Assembly (NCBI RefSeq): GCF_002224675.1 | Contig: NZ_NMPZ01000001.1 | Span: 310,001-374,000 of the forward strand | Length of the DNA stretch: 64,000 nt | Direction of reading: 5' to 3' | From: Segatella copri | Lineage (GTDB): Bacteria; Bacteroidota; Bacteroidia; Bacteroidales; Bacteroidaceae | In this document: positions 1-6,682 of the stretch, one piece after another | Numbering within the stretch: the stretch's first letter is position 1 | Layout: every line of letters begins with the position of its first letter | The notes under the pieces: model-generated | The model's input: the letters and a program-made list of their open reading frames with translations, nothing else | Told to the model about the DNA's origin: nothing | Database searches by the model: none | Translations under genes and position numbers: made by a program

Positions 1-1
1 C

Positions 2-226
2 TTCCTGACCAACGCTGCCTATATTCAGAACTTTGACAAGACTCCAACGGCTAAATCAGCCAATCCTGACTTGATCATTCAATGCATCAAGGAAAAGAAA
101 AGGCACAACTCTGTCGGGGTCAAGATTGTGCAATACCACAAAAGCCCATTACTGATAGAAACCCACGATAGGGCTACGGAAGCAATGGCTAAGACAAGAA
201 AGGAGTTTCATCAGAAAAACAAATGA
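2..226 (+). CDS. C-terminal part of an unrecognised protein (cut by window edge)
   Basis: The reading frame enters from the left edge and runs 74 codons to TGA. I do not recognise the family. The tail is basic and ends in the words MAKTRKEFHQKNK. Its last 35 codons are repeated almost base for base at 2568-2673 in the same relative frame, which suggests that the stretch is, or was, coding in both places. The start lies outside the window, so length and domain content are unknown. It could itself be a truncated remnant rather than a working gene. Confidence 0.45.
   Translation, partial: FLTNAAYIQNFDKTPTAKSANPDLIIQCIKEKKRHNSVGVKIVQYHKSPLLIETHDRATEAMAKTRKEFHQKNK
119..224 (+). repeat. 106-bp direct repeat, copy A
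   Basis: This copy matches 2568-2673 at 103 of 106 positions by eye, in the same orientation. It covers the end of the left-edge coding fragment. The two copies bracket a 2.3-kb block holding the DUF1294, GNAT, AlkZ-like and AlkD-like genes. Confidence 0.9.
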
Positions 227-244
227 ATGTTTAGAGGCTTTTCC

Positions 245-270
245 GGTCATTAAGGTCATTACGGTCATTA
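245..270 (+). repeat. Three GGTCATTA units at 9-bp period
   Basis: GGTCATTA starts at 245, 254 and 263, exactly 9 bp apart, in the gap between the left-edge fragment and the DUF1294 gene. It could be a simple slippage repeat or a small protein-binding array. Nothing else in the sequence decides between the two. Confidence 0.7.
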
Positions 271-321
271 AGGATTTCCGGTTATTTAGAATAAAAAAGA
301 TGTAACAACAGAAAATTGAGC

Positions 322-600
322 ATGAACACATTACATAGTTATCTCGCCTACTATCTCCTTGCCATCAATGCAGTTACATTCATCGTGTACGGCATTGACA
401 AATACAAGGCTAAGAAAGCCAAGTGGCGCATTTCGGAAGCCACGCTTTTGCTGCTGGCTGTACTTGGAGGAAGCATCGGGACATGGATGGGAATGAATGT
501 CTGGCACCATAAGACGATGCACAAGAAATTCAAATACGGCATTCCTGCCATTCTGCTGATACAGATTGCGCTGATGGCGTATTTACACATGAATCAATAA
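322..600 (+). CDS. DUF1294 small membrane protein
   Basis: A 92-residue protein with three hydrophobic segments, at about residues 7-23, 41-58 and 73-88. Between the first two is the DUF1294 signature, Y-x-x-DK-x-x-A followed by WRISE near residues 23-39. Function of the family is not established; members are small inner-membrane proteins, sometimes fused to a cold-shock domain, which is absent here. I take ATG at 322; a TTG two codons upstream would add two residues. It is the first gene of the block flanked by the 106-bp repeats. Confidence 0.8.
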   Translation: MNTLHSYLAYYLLAINAVTFIVYGIDKYKAKKAKWRISEATLLLLAVLGGSIGTWMGMNVWHHKTMHKKFKYGIPAILLIQIALMAYLHMNQ

Positions 601-637
601 CATCATAAAGAACGAAAATTTTCATAGAAATAAACTG

Positions 638-1153
638 ATGGAAACAGAAAGAATTTTACTCCGCCATTGGCAGGAATCGGATGCAGAGGCACTCTTCAAG
701 TACGCCTCCGACCCTGATGTGGGACCTCGTGCAGGATGGCCAGCACATAAGTCTGTAGAGGAAAGTCGGGAGATAATCCGGACATTCTTCCATAATGAAA
801 CGACAAGGGCGATTGTACTGAAAGAGACTGGCGAGGCTATCGGATGCATCGGCTACTACACCCATGAAACCAGCAACATCCCTATCGGAGAAAACGACTG
901 TGAGGTAGGCTACTGGGTAGGAAAACCCTACTGGAACAAAGGAATCTGCACCGAAGCCTTGAAACTGATGCTCGACTACTGCATCCAAGTAAAGCATTTT
1001 GAAAACATCTGGGCAGACCATTTCACTGGAAATCCAGCATCAGGAAAGGTCATGGTGAAATGCGGTTTCTCTGACACCGGAATGCTGAACAGATGCAGCC
1101 AGCTTGTGGGTGGCGACAAGGATATGGTTAAAGTGTTTAAGTACAAAGGATAA
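638..1153 (+). CDS. GNAT family N-acetyltransferase (RimJ/RimL type)
   Basis: 171 residues with the GNAT fold order. The N-terminal strand carries ERILLRHW. The acetyl-CoA region spans about residues 90-112 (GYWVGKPYWNKGICTEAL), and an NPASGKVMVKCGF segment at about 132-144 matches the family's Asn-x-x-S-x-x-x-x-x-x-x-G-F end motif. Such enzymes transfer acetyl from acetyl-CoA to an amine, often a protein N-terminus or a small molecule; the substrate cannot be read from sequence. The AlkZ-like gene begins 6 bp downstream, so they probably share a transcript. A decayed second copy lies at 5250-5503, which lacks about 262 bp of the middle of this gene. Confidence 0.85.
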   Translation: METERILLRHWQESDAEALFKYASDPDVGPRAGWPAHKSVEESREIIRTFFHNETTRAIVLKETGEAIGCIGYYTHETSNIPIGENDCEVGYWVGKPYWNKGICTEALKLMLDYCIQVKHFENIWADHFTGNPASGKVMVKCGFSDTGMLNRCSQLVGGDKDMVKVFKYKG

Positions 1154-1159
1154 AAATAA

Positions 1160-1834
1160 ATGAACATGAATTTTCCAGAAATATATTCAGCAACAGGCAT
1201 GATGGAGCTGATTCAGCAGATCGGCTTCCTCCCTCTTCTTGATAGCGGCATTGAAGGATTCTCTGCCGAAGACATCGTAGCAGAAGACTGCGGTTACGTA
1301 AGACTTCCTGAAGGCGGTTGGGACTGGCCGCTATGGAAATGGAAGGGCGAGATCGTTCAGGAAATGCCGTGTATGTACGGAAAGTTCTTTAACAAGAAAG
1401 CAGGATTCATCAGCCAGGAATGGTGGCCGGACTTCTGTAACTATAGAAGAAGCAAATACCCTCGCCCAGATGATGAGTCAATAGAAGGAGCCATTCTCTG
1501 CACGCTTCAATCTACTGGCAGTCTCATCACGAGAGAACTGCGGGCAGCCTGCGGTTTCACGGGCAAGGGAATGAGAAGCAAGTTTGACGGTTATCTCACC
1601 CGACTGGAAATGGCGACTTACATCGTGACCGAAGATTTCATCTATCCTCGTGACAAGCACAATCACGAATATGGCTGGGGTTGGTCGCTGCTCAATACTC
1701 CCGAAAATCTCTATGGCTGGGAGGCTTGCCAATGCAACCGAACTCCAGAAGAGTCTCAACAGAGGATTTTAGAGCATCTGAAAGAAATCCTGCCTGATGC
1801 TTCGGATAAACAGATCATTAAATTAATTGGATAA
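1160..1834 (+). CDS. AlkZ/YcaQ-related winged-helix protein
   Basis: 224 residues rich in tryptophan, with a likely winged-helix segment at about residues 107-157 (ILCTLQSTGSLITRELRAAC onward). The layout resembles the short AlkZ-related proteins of Bacteroidales, distant relatives of the DNA glycosylase AlkZ/YcaQ that unhooks crosslinked or alkylated bases. I cannot point to the catalytic motif of true AlkZ, so enzymatic activity is uncertain. The AlkD-like gene starts 2 bp after this stop; two alkylation-repair-like genes in such tight order suggests a joint role in DNA damage. A second ATG two codons in is an equally good start. Confidence 0.55.
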   Translation: MNMNFPEIYSATGMMELIQQIGFLPLLDSGIEGFSAEDIVAEDCGYVRLPEGGWDWPLWKWKGEIVQEMPCMYGKFFNKKAGFISQEWWPDFCNYRRSKYPRPDDESIEGAILCTLQSTGSLITRELRAACGFTGKGMRSKFDGYLTRLEMATYIVTEDFIYPRDKHNHEYGWGWSLLNTPENLYGWEACQCNRTPEESQQRILEHLKEILPDASDKQIIKLIG

Positions 1835-1836
1835 AA

Positions 1837-2517
1837 ATGACTTCACTTCAAGAAAGACTGTTCACCATACAGGATAAGCAGTATGCTGCTTTCCAAGCTA
1901 AACTGACACCGGGAGTGCCTGTGGAGAGTTTCATAGGCATTCGTGTGCCTGTGCTTCGCAAGTTCGCAAAAGAATTTACAAAGGAGGCAGAATGTGAGGA
2001 TTTTCTTCATCAGCTTCCTCACGAATACTACGATGAGAATATGCTTCACGGTCTCCTCATTTCCGAGGTAAAGGACTACGAGGAATGCATTCGTCTTACA
2101 GACACCTTCCTGCCTTTCGTGGATAACTGGGCAGTTTGCGACATCATGTCTCCGAAGGTGTTTGCCAAACACAAGGAGGAGCTATTGGCGAAGATCAAGA
2201 CTTGGAGCAAATCATCACACGTCTATACTTGTCGTTTTGGAATAGAGACACTTATGTCTCATTATCTGGATAAAGACTTCAAGGCTGAATATCTTGAAAT
2301 TCCTGCATCAGTAAGGAGCGAAGAGTATTACGTAAAAATGATGGTAGCCTGGTTCTTCGCCACCGCCCTTGCCAAGCAATGGGACCAGGCGATTCCCTAC
2401 ATCGAGCAACACCGCCTTGCTCCCTGGACGCACAACAAGACCATCCAGAAGGCCATCGAGAGCTACAGAATCACGCCCGAGCAGAAGGAATATCTGCGGA
2501 CATTGAAGATAAAATAA
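1837..2517 (+). CDS. DNA alkylation repair protein (AlkD-like)
   Basis: 226 residues, close to the usual AlkD length, made of helical HEAT-like repeats. Family signatures are visible: an early GIRVPVLRKFAKE segment at about 34-46, FVDNWAVCD at 94-102, and YVKMMVAWFFATA at 165-177, where AlkD proteins place conserved Trp and Asp residues that wrap damaged DNA. AlkD excises positively charged N3- and N7-alkylated purines. The gene is coupled to the AlkZ-like gene (2-bp gap) and probably co-transcribed with the GNAT gene. The 3' end is followed within 50 bp by copy B of the 106-bp repeat, so the block may have been inserted or duplicated as a unit. Confidence 0.85.
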   Translation: MTSLQERLFTIQDKQYAAFQAKLTPGVPVESFIGIRVPVLRKFAKEFTKEAECEDFLHQLPHEYYDENMLHGLLISEVKDYEECIRLTDTFLPFVDNWAVCDIMSPKVFAKHKEELLAKIKTWSKSSHVYTCRFGIETLMSHYLDKDFKAEYLEIPASVRSEEYYVKMMVAWFFATALAKQWDQAIPYIEQHRLAPWTHNKTIQKAIESYRITPEQKEYLRTLKIK

Positions 2518-2567
2518 TTATAACACAAGATACTTCTACTTATTACGTTTGGATAGGTGGCGTCAGA

Positions 2568-2741
2568 GTCAAGATTGTGCAATACCACAAAAGCCCATTG
2601 CTGATAGAAACCCACGATAGGGCTACGGAAGCAATGGCTAAGACAAGGAAGGAGTTTCATCAGAAAAATAAATACAAGCAATATAGAAGAGATGGAAAGC
2701 ATATACCTGACGAGCCGCCCATCTCTTCTGTTCATTTTTAG
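2568..2741 (+). pseudogene. Remnant carrying copy B of the 106-bp repeat
   Basis: Bases 2568-2673 repeat 119-224 with three mismatches and in the same frame (KIVQYHKSPLLIETHDRATE). Beyond the repeat the frame continues for about 23 unrelated codons to TAG at 2739-2741. There is no credible start codon between the AlkD-like stop and the repeat, so I read it as a gene tail left behind by duplication rather than a working gene. Confidence 0.55.
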
Positions 2742-2773
2742 TGTAGCCGTCTTACTACAACATATTGCAAAAA

Positions 2774-3970
2774 CTATTTCAAACCTTGAGCGTTCTTGTA
2801 GTCCTCCATATCGGCAGGATTGTCAAACTCCAAGCCATTGCAATGATACTTCTGGCTTGTAGATGAACCTGAACGAGTAGCCTTATGCTTGAGCAAATAC
2901 TCCAAGAGCGTCCAACCCATATCGGCATTCGTCTTACTATTTAATATCTTCTCGTTAAACTCGTTAAAGTCTCCCTTTGATGGTTCTTTCTTCAGACTAT
3001 TGTTGGTGCTAAAGCTCGCACTCACTACCTTGTAACTAATATCATCGAAAGCACTGTTGGTACATGCCATTACATTGCCATTATAGACTCTGAGATTCTC
3101 GGCAAAATAGGCATTCATGATCTTTCTGTTGAGTTCACGACTACTACTATCTACAAACAAATTATACAAGATGCTGCTTCTGTCTTCACCAAAGGCTACC
3201 ATTTCATAAACATTGTTGCCCCTACGGCAGGTGAACTTCAAGAATGCACTGCCTACTTCCATCGTGCATGCATCAAGTGTGGGCTTTACGTACTCGCTAA
3301 TATCTATCGGTCTGCCGTAGCCAATCACATTATAGTCATAAGCATCCGAAGCCAAAGAATTAACAAAATCGTTATACTTTATGGTAATCTTACAGTTTCC
3401 TGCACCATCAGGTTCCTGGGCAAAAACATAAAGCATACCGATACAAGCGCCTTCCTCGTTAAAAACATCAACGTTCCACAAATCTATCGCGTTGCGGTTT
3501 TCATCCACCATGGAAACAGCTGCACCTTCATGGCGAGGATAGGCTTTGGTCAACTTGTCTAAAATACACTCCGATGCCGCATACATCGACTCAACATCAG
3601 AAAACGACTTGCTGGCCGTCACGCCATGGATTATGCCATCATCACTGTAGTCTCCCACAAGAGATATGTCGAAATCCGGAATACCGCATACAGTCCCCGA
3701 TATATAGCAATAATCAGACTCATCACGAACATCGACATAGAAATGCTTGGCACGCAAATACTTGAGAAAATTTCGAAATGAGGTATTCAACGAGATTCCC
3801 TGAAAATGCAAATGCTGTACTGAAGTTACCTTCGTACTCTTGGAAGAAGATGTTGATGAAGGAATATTCCGATGTACGAGAACCGTACCATTGCCCAAGT
3901 CCTCGTATCTATTCTGAGCTGTACCCCTCAAAGAAAGCAGGCATAGCATTAATATTAAATACTTTTTCAT
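2774..3970 (-). CDS. Secreted protein of unknown function
   Basis: 398 residues beginning with a clear signal peptide (MKKYLILMLCLLSLRGTAQ, cleavage expected near residue 19). The mature part has a Ser/Thr-rich linker at about 30-45, then mixed alpha/beta sequence with no motif I recognise, ending in a lysine-poor tail. It is probably periplasmic or exported to the outer membrane; no lipobox is seen. It stands alone between repeat copy B and a long AT-rich gap. A -7-like element (TACCTTTG on the minus strand, 4180-4173) about 200 bp upstream could drive it, though no -33 TTTG is present at the usual distance. Confidence 0.7.
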   Translation of the reverse strand: MKKYLILMLCLLSLRGTAQNRYEDLGNGTVLVHRNIPSSTSSSKSTKVTSVQHLHFQGISLNTSFRNFLKYLRAKHFYVDVRDESDYCYISGTVCGIPDFDISLVGDYSDDGIIHGVTASKSFSDVESMYAASECILDKLTKAYPRHEGAAVSMVDENRNAIDLWNVDVFNEEGACIGMLYVFAQEPDGAGNCKITIKYNDFVNSLASDAYDYNVIGYGRPIDISEYVKPTLDACTMEVGSAFLKFTCRRGNNVYEMVAFGEDRSSILYNLFVDSSSRELNRKIMNAYFAENLRVYNGNVMACTNSAFDDISYKVVSASFSTNNSLKKEPSKGDFNEFNEKILNSKTNADMGWTLLEYLLKHKATRSGSSTSQKYHCNGLEFDNPADMEDYKNAQGLK

Positions 3971-4172
3971 AAATTCTCCTTTAAACCGCTAAAATATAAA
4001 TGCAAAAATAAACATTTTTTCTGAGTTGTCAGCATATTAAGTGTTAAAAGTTCATTAGCGACGATTTTTATTGCACTTTCACACGATTTAGGCTTTTCCA
4101 TCTGCTCTGCAGAATAATAGTGAAAAAAGTAGTCACGCACGCAACCAGACTTTACTTGCCTGATTACGGGTG

Positions 4173-4180
4173 CAAAGGTA
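4173..4180 (-). promoter_or_regulatory. Possible -7 element for the secreted protein gene
   Basis: Minus-strand TACCTTTG followed by CACCCG fits the Bacteroidetes TAnnTTTG element. No TTTG lies 19-20 bp upstream, so the call rests on the -7 box alone. It would give a leader of about 200 nt. Confidence 0.35.
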
Positions 4181-4201
4181 CGAAAATATTTTTGTATTTA
4201 C

Positions 4202-4228
4202 CTAGTACGTACTATGTACGCGTACTAG
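4202..4228. repeat. CTAGTACG dyad
   Basis: CTAGTACG at 4202-4209 and its complement CGTACTAG at 4221-4228 enclose 11 bp that contain further GTAC words. The sequence is reminiscent of the GTACGCGCGTAC palindromes at 24.2 and 35.8 kb but is not a copy of them. Confidence 0.5.
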
Positions 4229-4285
4229 TAGTATCTTCCCCTGATGCTGCCATGATACCCAGGGTGCGAGATATCTAAGAGGGTG

Positions 4286-4439
4286 TTCAGTATTCAGTAT
4301 TCAGTTTTTTTCGGGATAGTTACCCTTTCTGTGGTTACAAATTATAAGTAATTATTTTATATTATATATTAATATATAATATACTATTTATACAGAGGAT
4401 GGAAACAAGAGCGAAAAAAACTGAATACTGAATACTGAA
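4286..4439. repeat. Perfect 28-bp inverted repeat with TATTCAG iterations
   Basis: Arms 4286-4313 and 4412-4439 are exact reverse complements. Each arm is built from TTCAGTA-type heptads followed by seven T (or A) bases. The 98-bp centre is almost pure A/T, including a run of TATATTAATATATAAT type. No transposase is present. It lies in the 863-bp gap between the secreted-protein gene and the thioredoxin gene, where I see no convincing gene. Confidence 0.85.
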
Positions 4440-4614
4440 TACGTTCCCATATAATCGGGTATTACTTCGTAATATGCTGATTTATACCGCAAAATATAGT
4501 TTTCGATACCGCAAAAACATAGAGATGCGCCACATAAGAAACAGAGTCTGTTTTTTAACGAAGTTTCAAATCGTAAGTGTTTTGCTGAAAATCGCTCCTT
4601 ATCACATGCAAAAA

Positions 4615-4646
4615 TTTGGTAGATACAGAAAATCTTCGTATCTTTG
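4615..4646 (+). promoter_or_regulatory. Promoter of the thioredoxin leader
   Basis: TTTG at 4615-4618 and TATCTTTG at 4639-4646 are separated by 20 bp, the standard Bacteroidetes arrangement. Transcription should start near 4651. Confidence 0.8.
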
Positions 4647-4651
4647 CACCA

Positions 4652-4833
4652 GCAATCGAAGGAACAGCCTATCATGCCGAAAACCGGTCATCTATGAAGA
4701 CCGGAGCGGGGCTTAAATGATGGCAGGCGCCGGTCATCTATGAAGACCCAGAATCGGGGCTGAATCGAGGGTTTTCCGGGCAGTTGTGATTTCAAAGAAC
4801 TTTTAATCGTTTCACGGAAATAGATAAATAATT
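4652..4833 (+). ncRNA. Structured leader upstream of thioredoxin
   Basis: About 180 nt lie between the promoter and the thioredoxin ATG. A 19-nt word, CCGGTCATCTATGAAGACC, occurs at 4684-4702 and 4730-4748, each followed by CGGGGCT a few bases on. The first copy folds as CCGGTC/GACCGG around a 9-nt loop. GCCGAAAA at 4676-4683 can pair with TTTTCCGGGC at 4772-4781 to enclose both copies. The pattern suggests a multibranched regulatory RNA, but it matches no riboswitch class I know. Confidence 0.5.
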
Positions 4834-5133
4834 ATGGAGACATTCAATAATGTAATAAACAGTGACCAGCTTGTTCTGGTCGATTTCTTTGCTACATGGT
4901 GCCAACCTTGCAAGGCGATGCACCCCATTCTGGAGCAGGTGAAGAGTGTGTTGGGCGACCGCATCCGAATCATCAAGGTGGATGTGGACAAGTACGGCGT
5001 AACAGCAAGCCAATACCGCATTCAATCCGTGCCTACGCTGATGCTTTTCCGAAACAGAGAAGTATTGTGGCGCACAAGCGGTGTGGTAGATAAAGCCGAA
5101 CTACTGGCTACGCTTGATCCTTTCTTGAAATAA
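4834..5133 (+). CDS. trxA: Thioredoxin
   Basis: 99 residues, a minimal single-domain thioredoxin. The redox site is W22-C-Q-P-C26 and the cis-proline is at about P67 (SVPTLMLF). The central Pro of the active site is in place but Gln replaces the usual Gly, a variant common in this phylum. There is no signal peptide, so it should reduce disulfides in the cytoplasm. It has its own promoter and a long structured leader, and no co-transcribed partner; downstream lie gene fragments. Confidence 0.85.
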   Translation: METFNNVINSDQLVLVDFFATWCQPCKAMHPILEQVKSVLGDRIRIIKVDVDKYGVTASQYRIQSVPTLMLFRNREVLWRTSGVVDKAELLATLDPFLK

Positions 5134-5249
5134 AAAGATGAAAAGAATAGGAGATTCTTTGAGAAGGTGCACGAATGTATACTTATCTTCACCGACTGGC
5201 TTGGGTAAGCACACAAAGTAAATAGACAGCAAAACATTGATATAATCTG

Positions 5250-5503
5250 ATGGAAACAGAAAGAATTTTACTTCGATATTGGCAGGAATCGGATGCAGAG
5301 TCGAAGCCTTGAAGCTGATGCTTGACTACTGCATCAACGAGAAGCATTTCAAAAACATCTGGGCTGACCATTTCACAGGCAATCCTGCATCAGGAAGAGT
5401 CATGGAGAAATGCGGTTTCGTCGATACTGGTATGTTGAATAAATGTAGCCAGCTCGTAGGTGGCGACAAGGATATGGTTAAAGTATTTAAGTACAAAGGA
5501 TAA
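5250..5503 (+). pseudogene. GNAT acetyltransferase remnant, internally deleted
   Basis: The first 39 bp or so (METERILLRYWQESDAE) match the start of the intact GNAT gene at 638, and the last 220 bp match its end (EALKLMLDYC through MVKVFKYKG). About 262 bp between are missing: bases equivalent to 689-951 of the intact copy are joined out by a single T. The deletion is not a multiple of three, so the two halves are in different frames. No full product can be made. Confidence 0.9.
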
Positions 5504-5538
5504 TAAATCTCCGATAATGGTAATTTCTTCCGAAAACC

Positions 5539-5751
5539 ATGCTCGATGAATACATTGCCCGGAAAGCGGAGCATGAAGGGCTGCCTACCGTAACCTACTT
5601 TGCCGACAAATGCTGCTATTCGCCTAAATATTTCGGTGAATTAGTCAAGACAGAGACAGGCAAAACCGCTAAGAGTATGATCAACGACCGACTGCTTTCG
5701 GCTTCCCGCCAACTGCTTGTAGATGAAACCTTAAGGATTTCACAATTATAA
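5539..5751 (+). pseudogene. AraC-family regulator fragment
   Basis: 70 codons encode the first helix-turn-helix part of an AraC domain (ADKCCYSPKYFGELVKTETG, then NDRLLSASRQLL), stopping at RISQL. The second helix-turn-helix and any sensor domain are missing, and an in-frame stop sits six codons upstream of the ATG. It follows the GNAT remnant directly, so both look like debris of one rearrangement. Confidence 0.75.
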
Positions 5752-5857
5752 AGAAGATAGAGTTAAACCTTCAGGCACGATTTGCGTCTAATTCTTAGAT
5801 GATGGTGTTTAAGCACCCATCGCAATTTTGGTATTATAAAGTTTTAATTTGTAGCTT

Positions 5858-6304
5858 ATGAAAAGAATTTTGCGAATCTTAATGATTGCCATTTGCTGCA
5901 TGGTTTCATGCAATATGGTGGCGAATGCGGGCAACAACAAGCCTATCTCTGTAAATGCACTTCCTGCCAAGGTCCAGACCTTGCTCAGCCAGCATTTCAA
6001 TGATCAGAAGGTGATGCTTGCTACGATTGAGTCGGGCGTTGTCAGCAGAAGCTATGATGTGGTTCTACAGAATGGCACGAAGCTGGAGTTCGACAAAAAG
6101 GGAAATCTTACAGAGGTCGACTGCAAGCAGGACATCGTGCCAGCCCAGCTGATTCCACAAGCCATCAGGAATTACCTGAAAGATAATTATGCAGGACAAT
6201 CAGTAAAAAAGATTGAAATGAATAAGAATGAATATGAGGTAGAACTGGTTAACGGATTGGATTTGACCTTCAACAAACATTTTCAATTAATTGATATTGA
6301 CTGA
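5858..6304 (+). CDS. PepSY-like (PF11396-type) secreted protein
   Basis: 148 residues with an N-terminal signal peptide (about residues 1-24). The rest forms two PepSY-like units: one around 31-75 with LPAKVQTLLSQHF and LEFDKKGNLTEVD, a second around 92-146 with IPQAIRNYLKDNY and a matching LTFNKHFQLIDID. This beta-lactamase-inhibitor-like family is widespread in Bacteroidetes; its function is unknown, and an envelope location is expected. A Cys at residue 18 inside CMVSC could make it a lipoprotein. Two hairpins follow it, the second a good terminator. Confidence 0.75.
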   Translation: MKRILRILMIAICCMVSCNMVANAGNNKPISVNALPAKVQTLLSQHFNDQKVMLATIESGVVSRSYDVVLQNGTKLEFDKKGNLTEVDCKQDIVPAQLIPQAIRNYLKDNYAGQSVKKIEMNKNEYEVELVNGLDLTFNKHFQLIDID

Positions 6305-6362
6305 TTTAAACTAAATCCATTCATCTGATGATCCCCACCTACTTGGGTGACCTTCATCAGAT

Positions 6363-6427
6363 GCCCCACCAACTTTCCGATTTCAGCATGAATGAAGATT
6401 CGGATAGTTGATGGGGCTTTTTTTTTT
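6363..6427 (+). terminator. Terminator after the PepSY-like gene
   Basis: GCCCCACCAACTTTCCGAT at 6363-6381 pairs imperfectly with ATTCGGATAGTTGATGGGGC at 6398-6417, followed by ten T. A second hairpin (CATCTGATG/CATCAGATG) precedes it. Confidence 0.85.
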
Positions 6428-6546
6428 GACTCCAAGAAAGAATATCACCTTTTTACATCTTCCAACCAGTCATTTACAGCCAATTAAAACGGAAGTTAAA
6501 ACGGATAAATTTTGTTAAACCAATCATCTTTTACCACTTATGTTCA

Positions 6547-6682
6547 TACCTTTGCACCCAAATTTATAATCAAAAAGGGATATTTTATGTTCTAATAAGG
6601 ATAATACAAAGGATAATACTTTAATTTAAAGGGATAATTCCTTAATTAAAAAAGGATAATTTAATTTAATAAGAGAAGTTAT
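6547..6682 (+). promoter_or_regulatory. kup promoter element and repeat-bearing leader
   Basis: TACCTTTG at 6547-6554 is a -7 element; a TTTG at the normal distance is missing. The following leader of about 125 nt carries one GGATATT and four GGATAAT words in AT-rich context between 6578 and 6660. The repeats could be regulatory or slippage products. Confidence 0.5.

Noticed and set aside
4474..4716. 80-codon frame before thioredoxin
   Set aside because: It spans the thioredoxin promoter and first leader hairpin, and its composition is not protein-like.
5147..5230. 27-codon frame after thioredoxin
   Set aside because: Too short, without promoter or conserved look; probably part of the degraded stretch.
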